In this document: in pieces, positions 15,470 to 24,140 of the stretch
Layout of the letters: each line of letters begins with the position of its first letter
Position numbering within the stretch: the first letter of the stretch is position 1
Assembly: GCA_035686305.1 (NCBI GenBank)
Contig: DASRZP010000100.1
Span: forward strand, 1 to 35,094
DNA length: 35,094 nt
Origin: Thermodesulfovibrionales bacterium
Lineage (GTDB): Bacteria; Nitrospirota; Thermodesulfovibrionia; Thermodesulfovibrionales; UBA9159
Direction: 5' to 3'
Notes under the pieces: generated by a model
Databases searched by the model: none
What the model was told of the DNA's origin: nothing
What the model saw: the letters and a program-made list of their open reading frames with translations, nothing else
Translations under genes and position numbers: made by a program

Positions 15470-16312
15470 TTGAAAAAAGGATTGGCATTAGGCGATATTG
15501 AGCTCATCTGGCTTAACGGCGGAACCTTTGAACTAGACGGTGGAGCGATGTTCGGGGTCGTGCCGAAGGTCCTGTGGTCGAAGAAATACCCCTCGAATGA
15601 AGAGAATTATATTCCTATGACCGCCTCACCGATCCTGGTAAAGACGCCCGGTCCCCTTATCATCATCGAATCGGGGCTGGGAAATAAGCTGACGGAAAAA
15701 CAGAAGAAGATCTTCAGGGTGAGAGATGAATGGTCAGTCCCCGACGACCTGCGTTCCCTCGGGATCGGGAGGGAAGATATAGACGTTGTGGTCCTCACCC
15801 ATTATGATTTTGACCACGCAGGCGGCGTTGTTATGACCGATGAGACGGGAACCCCGACCCTCACCTTTCCGCGGGCAAAGCATATTATCCAGAAAAAGGA
15901 ATGGGAAGATGTATTGAACCCGAACAAGAGATCGGCGAACACGTACTGGCCGATAAACAATGAGCTCCTCAGAGAGAGCAGATATCTCGAACTCCTCGAT
16001 GGCGACAGCGAGATTACCGAGGGAGTGAAGGCCATCTTCACCGGCGGCCATAACAGAGGGCATCAGATTGTGAGGATCGAATCGCAGGGTCAGATAGCTG
16101 TTCATTTAGGAGATCTCCTCCCTACCCATGCCCATGTGAATCCTCTCTGGATCATGGCCTACGATAACTTCCCTCTTGAATCGATCAGGCTGAAGGAAGA
16201 TATCGAGAGGCAGTATATTTCAGAGGGAGCTTGGTTCACCTTTTACCATGATGCCTTTGCGCTGGCATGCAAGTTTGACGAAGATGGCAGGGTGACCGAC
16301 AGAGTGACGTGA
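15470..16312 (+). CDS. MBL-fold metallo-hydrolase
   Basis: The product is 280 residues. The start is taken as TTG 15470 (AGGG at 15463-15466 as a weak ribosome binding site); another TTG at 15482 is possible. The metallo-beta-lactamase metal site is clear: LTHYDFDHAGG (HxxxDH, about residues 111-121), a further His in TGGHNRGHQ, the bridging Asp in HLGDLLPTHAH, and a final His in FYHD. The general layout resembles quorum-quenching lactonases and related hydrolases, but a substrate cannot be assigned. It follows the synthetase by 53 bp with no terminator between, so co-transcription is possible. No signal peptide is seen, so the product is likely cytoplasmic. Confidence 0.85.
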   Translation: MKKGLALGDIELIWLNGGTFELDGGAMFGVVPKVLWSKKYPSNEENYIPMTASPILVKTPGPLIIIESGLGNKLTEKQKKIFRVRDEWSVPDDLRSLGIGREDIDVVVLTHYDFDHAGGVVMTDETGTPTLTFPRAKHIIQKKEWEDVLNPNKRSANTYWPINNELLRESRYLELLDGDSEITEGVKAIFTGGHNRGHQIVRIESQGQIAVHLGDLLPTHAHVNPLWIMAYDNFPLESIRLKEDIERQYISEGAWFTFYHDAFALACKFDEDGRVTDRVT

Positions 16313-16373
16313 CGACGTGACAACGGTGCTCTATCCTTCCATTTTTCATATCACTCGGCAGAATTTTCTTTCG

Positions 16374-16403
16374 TTGCGATTTTAACCTGATATCAGGTAT
16401 AAA
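16374..16403 (+). promoter_or_regulatory. promoter with an embedded 14-bp palindromic operator
   Basis: TTGCGA (16374-16379), an 18-nt spacer and TATAAA (16398-16403) suggest a promoter. The spacer is filled by the perfect palindrome ACCTGATATCAGGT (16385-16398), which touches the -10. This is the classic position for a dimeric repressor. Confidence 0.45.
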
Positions 16404-16409
16404 AGAGGG

Positions 16410-16562
16410 ACGTTGGTTTTCCATCTCTGCGTTGCTGGTGGAACGGATATGGGAGATGTTCATTGAGGCGGCAAAGACATGCCGTTGGCGTGCCACGACA
16501 ACAGGAGAGATGAGGGTGAAATCTCATCGACCTCCTGTTTTTCTGAGCGGAGGTTCTGACAA
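16410..16562 (+). ncRNA. structured 5' leader of the DUF882 gene (candidate attenuator)
   Basis: From the predicted start near 16410 the leader is about 150 nt. It contains a hairpin CGGCA/TGCCG (16469-16484) and a terminator-like hairpin (16500-16542) ending 20 nt before the next ATG. CATCTC (16422-16427) can pair with GAGATG at 16453-16458 or with GAGATG at 16507-16512, which lies inside the terminator stem, so alternative folds are possible. A 26-codon ORF (16479-16559) ends three bases before the gene. I recognise no known riboswitch. Confidence 0.35.
16500..16542 (+). terminator. intrinsic terminator-like hairpin
   Basis: AACAGGAG (16500-16507) pairs with CTCCTGTT (16532-16539), and GATGAG (16509-16514) with CTCATC (16523-16528), separated by a small internal loop. 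A run of five T (16538-16542) follows. It may end the upstream MBL transcript or act as an attenuator for the gene starting at 16563. Confidence 0.6.
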
Positions 16563-17147
16563 ATGAAGTCCAGGGAGAAATTATCCTGTTTGATATTCAG
16601 CCGCGGCGTGAGCCGTAGAGAGTTTCTTGCCGCAGGACTGGTGACGACGGCTGCATGTCTTTTCCCCTATAAGGCCGTCGTTGAGGCTTCAAGAGCTGTT
16701 TCTCCTGAACGGGTGCTCTCCTTTTATAACACCCATACCGGCGAGAACCTGAAGACCGTTTATTGGAGCGACGGAACATATGTGCCGCAGGGACTGGCCG
16801 ACGTCAACGCCATATTGCGGGACCACCGTACTGGAGAGGTGAAGGAGATCGACACCGATCTCCTGGATCTCCTTTTTAACCTCAAGGAGAAGATGGGAAG
16901 CGCTGGCCCCTTCCATATCATTTCCGGCTATCGTTCGCCGGAAACGAATGCATTTCTGAATATGATCAGTAAAGGAGTGGTAAAGAACAGCCTCCATATT
17001 CAGGGAAAGGCCATCGATATACGTCTTCCCGGGCGTGAACTGAAAACCCTGCAGCGCGCTGCTCTTGATCTGAGAAGAGGAGGGGTGGGGTATTACCCCG
17101 GCTCAGATTTTGTCCATGTGGATGTAGGAAGATTCCGCTTCTGGTAG
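16563..17147 (+). CDS. Tat-exported DUF882 (YcbK/MepK-like) peptidoglycan peptidase
   Basis: Length is 194 residues. The N-terminus carries a twin-arginine signal, SRREFLAAGL (about 18-27), followed by a hydrophobic stretch. The DUF882 domain follows: SFYNTHTGENL, then FHIISGYRSPETN, SLHIQGKAIDIRLPG (HxxGxAxD) and FVHVDVG. The three His and one Asp are the expected zinc ligands of the peptidase M15-like fold, and the known relative MepK cuts peptidoglycan cross-links. The substrate here is inferred. Its ribosome binding site is GGAGG (16550-16554). The strong leader structure and palindromic operator upstream suggest regulated expression. A hairpin directly after the stop (17149-17192) closes the unit. 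Confidence 0.88.
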   Translation: MKSREKLSCLIFSRGVSRREFLAAGLVTTAACLFPYKAVVEASRAVSPERVLSFYNTHTGENLKTVYWSDGTYVPQGLADVNAILRDHRTGEVKEIDTDLLDLLFNLKEKMGSAGPFHIISGYRSPETNAFLNMISKGVVKNSLHIQGKAIDIRLPGRELKTLQRAALDLRRGGVGYYPGSDFVHVDVGRFRFW

Positions 17148-17503
17148 GTCGGGAAGCGGAGATACGCTTCATATCTCCTTCTCTCTTCCCGAACCTGTAG
17201 TGATAGGTGCCGCTACCTGATCTGAAGGTTTCAGGGAGGAATGTTGTCCTTCCGGATACATTCATTCTTAAACACTGTGACACAGCGGTCATGATTCTCC
17301 TATTGTGCCATTGCATATCGCGGAATAATTACCGTCATTTTACGGGGTCGATGTGGTATTATAGTGAAAACCGTTATTACCATTGAGATCGAGGAGGGGT
17401 TTCCCCTGTCGGACATTGCACAATTTCAGCTTGCCAATGCTGCTCATCATGACAACCCTTTCGGTAAGATGGTCGGGCGAACCCCAGGATGCGAGGAGAT
17501 AAG
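17148..17503. other. intergenic region with a strong hairpin and a possible small ORF
   Basis: TCGGGAAG (17149-17156) and GGAGATA (17158-17164) pair with TATCTCC (17172-17178) and CTTCCCGA (17185-17192), directly after the DUF882 stop. There is no T-run, so it may be a 3'-end stabiliser or processed terminator. Further on, TATTAT (17357-17362) could be a -10 without a good -35. A GTG-initiated ORF of 54 codons (17364-17528) lacks a ribosome binding site and is not called. Confidence 0.45.
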
Positions 17504-19177
17504 GTGCGGTCGAGAATTGCGGGTTTGATCTTTTTGGGTATCGTTCTTTTTGCCGGTTCTGCTCTGGCTCAGGACCCTCTCAACCGTTTGAAGGACGAGA
17601 CACTGGCGTATTTCGCGCCAATGAAGGGGAAGATACTGTCTGTGAAAGGTTCCCTTATCACTTCCGATCTTGGAACAAAGTCAGGCATAAAGGCCGGAAT
17701 GAGGTTCACCGTTCTGAGGGTGGGCGAGCCTTTTTTCCATCCCGTGACCAAGGAACCTTTGGGTAAGATGGAGGCGCTTGTCGGGTCTGCAGTAGTGAAG
17801 GATGCGGGGCCTGACAACTCCACATTGACCGTAATAACGGGTGACGTCAAGGCAGGAGATATCCTCCAGATTTCGGAGACGAAGGTGAGGGTCTTTTTTT
17901 ATCAGGACAAGAGTGTTGAATGGGGTCTTGGAGAGCATTACTACCGTCTGTTGAAGGAAAGCAACAGGGTCGAGTTCATCGACACGGCCCTTGATTCCGG
18001 TGAAGATTCTGCGATACTGTCGGATGCGAAACAGAAGGGCGCTCAGATCGCCCTTATCCTCAGGGCTGATGAGTCGGGGGGCGACACTTTTGTCAGGCAG
18101 AGACTCTTCTGGGTTGACGATTCATCGAAGATCGCCGACAGCGCGGTGAAGGTCGACAAGACCTTCCAGAAAGAGGTGAGTCTCGCGGATAGCAGGTATG
18201 CCCCTTTTGCCTCAGCAGGCGATGCCATGCTCTTTTTCGATCTTCCCTTTAGCGGGAGGCTTGTCGCCTCGGGTGATGTGAACGGAGACGGGAAACTGGA
18301 GATGATCCTGACGAGCGGAAGATACGTACGGGTCTATGCGCCGGGTCAAAGCCTCCAGAACCTCTATGAGATAAAGGGGAATGCCTCTGACGACTTCCTC
18401 TGGATCGATACCCTCGATATCGACGGAGACGGCAAGGACGAGATTATTGTGACGTCCCTGCAGGGCGGCCGGGATATCGTCTCCTATGTCTATGGACTGA
18501 AAGACGCTGGGTTTGCCGTGCTCTGGAAGAGCAACCTCTTTCTCAGACGGCTGGACGATGGTCTCATCGCTCAGGAGTTTGAGAGGGGGGAAGGCTTTTC
18601 CGGCCCTGTTTACAGGATTATCTATGAGAAGGGGCAATTCAAGAAGGGCAGTCCCCTGAAACTCCCGAAGGGCGTGAACATCTACGATTTTGCCGTGATC
18701 GATGGTCCTGACGGCATGAAATATACCCTCGCCTATAACGAAAACGGCATGCTGAATCTTTACAACCCTGAGGGGTTAAAGGTCTGGAACAACAGTGAGC
18801 CTTCAACGGGGTTCGAGACGAGCTTTAAGAAAGAAGCCCCTACGATCATGGTGGACAGAGGTGTCTGGACGGTCAAAGACAGGCTGCTGTCCAGGAATAG
18901 AGAGGTTTTTGCCGTGAAGAGGGTGCCCCTCGCGAACGTGGCGCGGGGGCTGGGATACAAGAGTTCCCAGATAAAGTCGCTCTTCTGGACAGGACTTTCG
19001 ATGGACGAAAGGGTGCTCGTTGACTCCATATCGGGGTCTGTTCTGGACTATGCAATTGCGGGGGACCTCCTCGTTGTGCTGAGCAAGCCGCTCTTCGGCA
19101 TAAAGCCGATGAACATCCTGAAAGGCGAGAGTCCGATGGGGACGATGCTCTATGTCTACTCCCTGAAGGGAAGGTAG
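17504..19177 (+). CDS. exported FG-GAP/VCBS-repeat protein of unknown function
   Basis: The product is 557 residues from GTG 17504, preferred over ATG 17489 because GAGGAG (17493-17498) is correctly placed for it. A signal peptide ends near GSALAQD. The N-terminal part (about 30-125) contains short beta-rich segments with KGxLITSDLGTKSGIKAGMRF. The C-terminal two thirds contain FG-GAP-type repeats with calcium-loop motifs DVNGDGKLE (about 258-266) and DIDGDGKDE (about 306-314), suggesting a beta-propeller in the periplasm or outer membrane. I cannot name a function. It ends 6 bp before uppS, so it is likely co-expressed with the envelope-precursor genes that follow. No catalytic residues are apparent. 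Confidence 0.75.
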   Translation: MRSRIAGLIFLGIVLFAGSALAQDPLNRLKDETLAYFAPMKGKILSVKGSLITSDLGTKSGIKAGMRFTVLRVGEPFFHPVTKEPLGKMEALVGSAVVKDAGPDNSTLTVITGDVKAGDILQISETKVRVFFYQDKSVEWGLGEHYYRLLKESNRVEFIDTALDSGEDSAILSDAKQKGAQIALILRADESGGDTFVRQRLFWVDDSSKIADSAVKVDKTFQKEVSLADSRYAPFASAGDAMLFFDLPFSGRLVASGDVNGDGKLEMILTSGRYVRVYAPGQSLQNLYEIKGNASDDFLWIDTLDIDGDGKDEIIVTSLQGGRDIVSYVYGLKDAGFAVLWKSNLFLRRLDDGLIAQEFERGEGFSGPVYRIIYEKGQFKKGSPLKLPKGVNIYDFAVIDGPDGMKYTLAYNENGMLNLYNPEGLKVWNNSEPSTGFETSFKKEAPTIMVDRGVWTVKDRLLSRNREVFAVKRVPLANVARGLGYKSSQIKSLFWTGLSMDERVLVDSISGSVLDYAIAGDLLVVLSKPLFGIKPMNILKGESPMGTMLYVYSLKGR

Positions 19178-19183
19178 GAGGAC

Positions 19184-19900
19184 ATGTTATTATCCGGCAG
19201 AATTCCCGCACATATTGCCATTATCATGGATGGGAATGGGCGGTGGGCGGCAATGCGCGGTCTACCAAGAGTCGAGGGGCATAAACGCGGCGCGGAAAGG
19301 GCGAAGGAGATTATTACCGCTGCGAAGGAAATAGGGGTGGATACCCTTACGCTCTATGCCTTTTCGATCGAGAACTGGCAGCGGCCTGACGATGAAGTCT
19401 CGATGCTCATGAGACTCCTCGAGTTTTACATCAAGAAGGAATTCCATGAATTGATAAAGAAGGGAATGGTCTTCAGGACGATCGGCGAGATCTGGAGACT
19501 GCCGGAAAACATCCGGGGGCTTCTCGAAGATATGACGACGCGGTCTTCAGGGAACACCGGGATGAAACTCGTCCTCGCCCTGAGTTACGGGGGCAGGAAC
19601 GAGATCATCCGCGCAGTACGGAAACTGGTGGATTCGAAGGCCAGATCCGAGGACATTACCGATAGCTCTTTTGAGTCCCTCCTCGATACATCAGGCCTTC
19701 CTGCCCCCGACCTCATCGTCAGGACGAGCGGAGAAAAACGGATCAGCAATTTCCTCCTCTGGCAGGCTGCCTATGCCGAGTTTTATTTTACGGACACCCT
19801 ATGGCCTGATTTTACGAAGGATGAGTTCTTTCTTGCCCTCCACGATTACCAGCAGAGGGAGCGAAGGTTCGGGGCAGTTCCACTCAAGGTCGGCTTCTGA
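19184..19900 (+). CDS. uppS: undecaprenyl diphosphate synthase (isoprenyl transferase)
   Basis: Length is 238 residues, normal for UppS. It condenses farnesyl diphosphate with eight isopentenyl diphosphates to make the C55 lipid carrier precursor for peptidoglycan and LPS. Diagnostic features are HIAIIMDGNGRWA with catalytic Asp16, the GHKRG His33, YAFSIENW, LALSYGGRNEI, and the C-terminal DLIVRTSGEKRISNFLLWQ with LWPDF. AGGAGG sits 6 nt before the ATG. The next gene starts one base after the stop. Order uppS-cdsA-dxr-rseP is a widely conserved bacterial block. Confidence 0.97.
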   Translation: MLLSGRIPAHIAIIMDGNGRWAAMRGLPRVEGHKRGAERAKEIITAAKEIGVDTLTLYAFSIENWQRPDDEVSMLMRLLEFYIKKEFHELIKKGMVFRTIGEIWRLPENIRGLLEDMTTRSSGNTGMKLVLALSYGGRNEIIRAVRKLVDSKARSEDITDSSFESLLDTSGLPAPDLIVRTSGEKRISNFLLWQAAYAEFYFTDTLWPDFTKDEFFLALHDYQQRERRFGAVPLKVGF

Positions 19901-19901
19901 G

Positions 19902-20693
19902 ATGCACGCAACCAGGCTGGTTGTAGCAGTCATCGTTCTGCCCCTTTTCTACCTCTATGTCATGAAACTCCATCAGATCTATTTTTTCGTTCTTATCCTT
20001 ATTGTGGCTGCAGTCGCACAGGCGGAGTTTTACGCTATGTACCGGGTTCGAGGGCTGCTGAAGGCTTCAGGCCTGGTCGGAGGCCTTGTTCTGTTAGCGA
20101 TCATGTACTTCTCGAGAACGGCTATGACCGATGGTATCATATCGGTCTTTCTCATCATTGCGGGCATGAGACTGATCGGGAAGCGGGACCCTTCGCAGTC
20201 CCTCCATGACATAGCTCCCGTCATCATAGCGCTCCTGTATATACCCTGTTCCCTTGGCTTCCAGCTATTGTTGCGAAGCGAAGGACCTGCATGGATCCTC
20301 TTCCTCTTCGGCTGTGTATGGGCATCCGACAGTCTTGCTTACTATGTCGGGAAGGGCATTGGAAAGAGGAAATTATACGTTGAGGTGAGTCCGAACAAGA
20401 CTGTTGCCGGCGCCTTTGGCTCCCTTTCTGGAGGCGCCGCTGCAGGATGGCTTTTGAATCTCCTCCTTATTCAAACGATGGGTCACGCGGAATCGCTGAT
20501 CGTCGGCCTTATTATCGGCGCGACCTCCATCGTCGGCGATCTTGTCGAGTCGATGTTCAAGCGTGATGCCGGGGTCAAGGATTCAAGCACCCTGATCCCC
20601 GGTCACGGAGGGGTCATCGACAAGATCGACGGCGTTCTTTTTGCGGGGCCTGTGCTCTACTGGGTCTCAAGGGTCTTTGGTTTCATAGCATGA
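19902..20693 (+). CDS. cdsA: phosphatidate cytidylyltransferase
   Basis: The product is 263 residues from ATG 19902; the longer open frame to the left lies over uppS and is not coding. It makes CDP-diacylglycerol from phosphatidate and CTP at the inner membrane, the entry point to all phospholipids. Multiple hydrophobic helices run through the first 200 residues. The C-terminal half has WASDSLAYYVGKGIGKRKL, SPNKTVAGAFGSLSGG and the CDP-alcohol family signature SMFKRDAGVKDSSTLIPGHG with DKIDG. Ligand residues D (GDLVES) and K (FKRD) are present. Overlaps the dxr start. Confidence 0.95.
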   Translation: MHATRLVVAVIVLPLFYLYVMKLHQIYFFVLILIVAAVAQAEFYAMYRVRGLLKASGLVGGLVLLAIMYFSRTAMTDGIISVFLIIAGMRLIGKRDPSQSLHDIAPVIIALLYIPCSLGFQLLLRSEGPAWILFLFGCVWASDSLAYYVGKGIGKRKLYVEVSPNKTVAGAFGSLSGGAAAGWLLNLLLIQTMGHAESLIVGLIIGATSIVGDLVESMFKRDAGVKDSSTLIPGHGGVIDKIDGVLFAGPVLYWVSRVFGFIA

Positions 20694-21841
20694 AGAGAAT
20701 CGCTATCCTCGGTTCAACGGGCTCCATAGGGAGGAGTGCCCTCGATATCATTTCCCGCCACAGAGACAGATTCGTTGTTGTAGGGCTTGCAGCAAGGAGT
20801 AATATAGCCCTCCTCGAAGAGCAGGTGAGGGTCTTCTCTCCTAAGGTAGTTGCCGTCGCCGATGAACGTGCGGCCCTAGAACTCACAAGGAGGCTCGGGA
20901 CAAAAACTGAAATCTGTTCAGGAGAAGAGGGCATCAATGCGGTGGCGGCTTACAGTGAGTCCGATTTTGTCCTGTCCGCAATGGTCGGTTTCAGCGGTCT
21001 GGTCCCTACGGTCCTGGCTATCCGGGCAGGCAAGACTATAGGGCTCGCGAACAAGGAGGTCCTTGTCACCGCAGGGGACATCGTTATGGAGGAGGCGAAG
21101 GCTGCCGGGGTGCGGTTGCTCCCCGTTGACAGCGAACACAGCGCTATCTTCCAATGTATGGACGGACAGGACGCGAGGTATCTGAAGAGGATAATCCTTA
21201 CGGCTTCCGGCGGACCCTTTGTCGGAAAGAAGTCGGAAGACCTGAAGGACGTCAGCCCCGAAGATGCTTTAAACCATCCCAACTGGAAGATGGGGAGGAA
21301 GATTACGATCGACTCTGCGACCCTCATGAACAAGGGACTTGAAGTGATCGAGGCTGCCCACCTTTTTGGTCTGACCGCTGAAAGGATCGATGTCCTGATA
21401 CACCCGCAGAGCCTTGTCCATTCTCTTGTGGAATTCAACGACGGCAGCATGCTTGCGCAGATCTCCTTGCCCGACATGAGGGGACCGATTGCCTATGCCC
21501 TTTCCTATCCCGAGAGGCTGAGTGACACTGTTGCGACTCTCAGGCTGGATGAGATTGGGAAACTGACGTTTCAGACGCCCGACACCGGCAGTTTCCCCTG
21601 CCTCAGATACGCCTATGAAGCTTTGAAGGAGGGAGGGACGATGCCGGCGGTCCTGAATGCTGCCAATGAGGTCGTTGTGAATGCTTTCCTTGAAAAGAGG
21701 ATCTCTTTTCATGATATCCCTGTTATAATTAACAAGACCATGGAATCCCATGAGGTTCAGGAGGCCATTGAACTTGATGCAGTTATTGAAGCGGACAGAT
21801 GGGCACGGGCAAGGGCAGCCGAATATATCCATGCACCATGA
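20690..21841 (+). CDS. dxr: 1-deoxy-D-xylulose 5-phosphate reductoisomerase
   Basis: Length is 383 residues, standard for Dxr. It converts DXP to 2-C-methyl-D-erythritol 4-phosphate with NADPH, the first committed step of the MEP isoprenoid pathway that feeds UppS. The NADPH loop GSTGSIG is at 8-14. Metal ligands are D147 and E149 in PVDSEH and E218 in NKGLEVIEA. Substrate residues include S173 in TASGGPF and the flexible loop HPNWKMGRKITIDSATLMNKG (196-216). The ATG overlaps the cdsA stop by 4 nt. The sequence is complete with no anomaly. Next gene rseP is 87 bp away. Confidence 0.97.
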   Translation: MKRIAILGSTGSIGRSALDIISRHRDRFVVVGLAARSNIALLEEQVRVFSPKVVAVADERAALELTRRLGTKTEICSGEEGINAVAAYSESDFVLSAMVGFSGLVPTVLAIRAGKTIGLANKEVLVTAGDIVMEEAKAAGVRLLPVDSEHSAIFQCMDGQDARYLKRIILTASGGPFVGKKSEDLKDVSPEDALNHPNWKMGRKITIDSATLMNKGLEVIEAAHLFGLTAERIDVLIHPQSLVHSLVEFNDGSMLAQISLPDMRGPIAYALSYPERLSDTVATLRLDEIGKLTFQTPDTGSFPCLRYAYEALKEGGTMPAVLNAANEVVVNAFLEKRISFHDIPVIINKTMESHEVQEAIELDAVIEADRWARARAAEYIHAP

Positions 21842-21928
21842 AGTGTCCGGACTGCATCCTGCAGGCAGAGGTGTCCCTTTGCACGATCAAGGTTTCTTTT
21901 TGTATCAAAGGAATGGAGTGAAACAGCG

Positions 21929-22999
21929 ATGACCTTTCTTTCCGCACTTATCTTGCTCGGCATCCTCATCTTTGTCCATGAACTCGGTCATTTTCTTTTT
22001 GCAAAGATGATGAATGTAAAGGTCCTCAAGTTTTCACTCGGTTTCGGACCGAAGATCCTTGGAAAGAGATACGGTGAGACAGAGTATCTGCTGTCATCCA
22101 TACCGCTCGGGGGGTATGTGAAGATGGTCGGAGAAGATCAGCTTGAGGAGATCAATGAAGAGGACAGGGCCAGGGCCTTCAATTTTCAGCCTGTCTGGAA
22201 AAGACTTCTCATCGTCCTTTCCGGTCCTCTCTTTAATATACTTTTTGCGGCGATTGTTTTCATGTGTGTCTTCCTGACAGGGGTACCTTCACTCCTCCCC
22301 GAGGTCGGAGAAGTAATGCCTGACTCACCCGCAGCACGCTCAGGCATGACAAAGGGAGACGCCATTTTTGAGGTAGAGGGGATCCCGATTCATCGTTGGG
22401 ATGAGATGACAGAAATCATCCATAAGAGTCCGGGAAAACCATTAGCCATAAAGATAAAGCGTGGCAGCGAGGTCATTGCCCTCAATGTTACGCCCGAACG
22501 GAAGGCCATGCCCAATCTCTTTGGTGAAAAGAAGGAGGTCGGTCTTATCGGCATAAAGCCTTCCGGGAACACCTTTACGGAGAAGGAGAGTATCGGAGGG
22601 GCCTTCGGACAGGCGGCAAAAAGGACCTGGGACATATCGGTCCTGACGGTGGTGTCGGTCGTAAAGATTATTCAGCGGATTATTCCTGCTGATACGATTG
22701 GCGGTCCTATTTTGATATTCCAGATGGCAGGTGAGCAGGCTTCCCAGGGTCCGATGAATTTCTTTGCCTTCATGGCCGTTATCAGTATCAACCTCGGCAT
22801 AGCTAATCTTCTGCCCATTCCGATCCTCGACGGCGGGCATGTTCTTTTCCTCGGTATCGAGGTCATCAGGAGAAAACCTCTGAGCGAAAAGGTGGTGATG
22901 ATCGCCCAGCGAGTCGGACTGACAATCCTTGTGGCGATCATGGTCCTTGCATTTTATAACGACATTATGAGACTTATCGCCGGAAAGACGATTCCCTGA
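21929..22999 (+). CDS. rseP: RIP zinc metalloprotease RseP (site-2 protease)
   Basis: Length is 356 residues, shorter than E. coli RseP because only one PDZ domain is present (about 110-190). The zinc site HELGH is at 17-21 in the first membrane helix and the third ligand lies in LLPIPILDGGH (Asp301). The GFGPKILGKRYGETEYLLSSIPLGGYVKM segment is the membrane-re-entrant loop region typical of the family. It cuts anti-sigma factors and remnant signal peptides within the inner membrane. A single-PDZ form is common outside gammaproteobacteria. The ribosome binding site is weak (GGAG, 21913-21916). It overlaps the following Nudix gene by one base (TGATG). Confidence 0.95.
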   Translation: MTFLSALILLGILIFVHELGHFLFAKMMNVKVLKFSLGFGPKILGKRYGETEYLLSSIPLGGYVKMVGEDQLEEINEEDRARAFNFQPVWKRLLIVLSGPLFNILFAAIVFMCVFLTGVPSLLPEVGEVMPDSPAARSGMTKGDAIFEVEGIPIHRWDEMTEIIHKSPGKPLAIKIKRGSEVIALNVTPERKAMPNLFGEKKEVGLIGIKPSGNTFTEKESIGGAFGQAAKRTWDISVLTVVSVVKIIQRIIPADTIGGPILIFQMAGEQASQGPMNFFAFMAVISINLGIANLLPIPILDGGHVLFLGIEVIRRKPLSEKVVMIAQRVGLTILVAIMVLAFYNDIMRLIAGKTIP

Positions 23000-23442
23000 T
23001 GAGACCGGCCACGATAAAGAATCAGGAGTCCTCAGGCGGGGTAATCTTCAAGAGGTCTGACAATGAGATTGAGATAGCCCTTGTTGCCGTGAAGGGCGGT
23101 ACGGTCTGGTGCCTTCCGAAGGGGATTGTGGAAAAAGGTGAAGAACCCGAACAGACTGCTGTAAGAGAAGTGCGTGAAGAGACCGGCCTTACGGGCAAGG
23201 CAGTGAAAAAGATCGGTGACATAACCTACTGGTATTACATCAAAGATGATAATACGAAATGCCGGAAGACGGTACACTTCTATCTGATGGAATATTTGAG
23301 CGGCAGCACCGCCGATCACAATTGGGAAGTCGATCTCGCCGAGTGGGTTCCCTTGGACAAGGCCCTGGAAAGGGTGAGTTACCGCGGTGACAGGGAGATC
23401 GTGGAGAAGGCCAGGGATCTGCTTTTGTCGGGCGGCAGGTAG
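22999..23442 (+). CDS. Nudix hydrolase
   Basis: The product is 147 residues. The Nudix box GX5EX7REVXEEXGL is complete at residues 42-64 (G42, E48, R56-E57, E60-E61, G63). It hydrolyses a nucleoside diphosphate linked to another group; the specific substrate cannot be read from the sequence. SSGGVIFKR and WCLPKG before the box fit the diadenosine-tetraphosphatase-like or general mutT-like group. It starts on the last base of the rseP stop, so it is translationally coupled to the envelope block. Length is normal. Confidence 0.9.
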   Translation: MRPATIKNQESSGGVIFKRSDNEIEIALVAVKGGTVWCLPKGIVEKGEEPEQTAVREVREETGLTGKAVKKIGDITYWYYIKDDNTKCRKTVHFYLMEYLSGSTADHNWEVDLAEWVPLDKALERVSYRGDREIVEKARDLLLSGGR

Positions 23443-23501
23443 CCGGGAGGAAGGAAATGCCTTGTCCGCACAGTTCGGGTTGCTGACTCTCCGTTATTGT
23501 C

Positions 23502-23963
23502 ATGGGAAAGATCCTCGATTGGAATGGTTTGAAGGAGGCCATCGCCCCTGCAAAGGCAGCCGGCAGCAAGGTCGTATTTACCAACGGCTGTTTCGATCTT
23601 CTTCATGTCGGACACGTGAGGTATCTCAGAGAGGCAAAGGGCCTCGGTGACATCCTCGTCGTCGCCCTGAATACTGACCGTTCCGTCTCAAGGCTGAAGA
23701 GGGGGAGGCCCATAACGCCTGAAGATCAAAGGGCTGAGGTTGTTGCGGGTCTTGAGATGGTCGATTACGTGACCCTCTTTGACGAAGATACCCCCTATGC
23801 CTTGATAGCGTTTCTTACCCCTGATGTGCTCGTGAAGGGCGGTGACTGGCGGAAGGAAGAGATTGTCGGCTCAGACATCGTTTCAGAGACTTACAGCCTG
23901 CCTTTTTCCCCGGGCGTATCGACGACGGCGATCATCGAAAAGATCAGGAGTACGATACATTAA
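23502..23963 (+). CDS. rfaE2: D-glycero-beta-D-manno-heptose 1-phosphate adenylyltransferase
   Basis: Length is 153 residues, the stand-alone form of the HldE C-terminal domain. It makes ADP-heptose for LPS core from heptose 1-phosphate and ATP. The nucleotidyltransferase signature [13 protein letters not shown] has the HxGH motif at 35-38. [28 protein letters not shown] and a C-terminal [10 protein letters not shown] complete the family pattern. The kinase half (RfaE1) is not encoded here. It lies 59 bp after the Nudix gene. Presence implies an LPS with a heptose core. Confidence 0.93.
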   Translation: MGKILDWNGLKEAIAPAKAAGSKVVFTNGCFDLLHVGHVRYLREAKGLGDILVVALNTDRSVSRLKRGRPITPEDQRAEVVAGLEMVDYVTLFDEDTPYALIAFLTPDVLVKGGDWRKEEIVGSDIVSETYSLPFSPGVSTTAIIEKIRSTIH

Positions 23964-24140
23964 CCTGCCATGATCTCTGTCATCCCATGATCCTGGAAAC
24001 CGCAATTGGAAGAACATCCCTTCGCTCCGGAAGCTCGATTTCTGCCGTTCTAAGCTCATTCCGCTGCATCCGTGAAACTCACCCTACGGTTCAGACACTC
24101 ACGGGTGCGGACGCTTCATGTCACGAAGAACGGCAACGAA

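Noticed and set aside
17364-17528. Small ORF as a called gene
   Set aside because: No ribosome binding site and no recognisable similarity; kept only as a low-interest finding.
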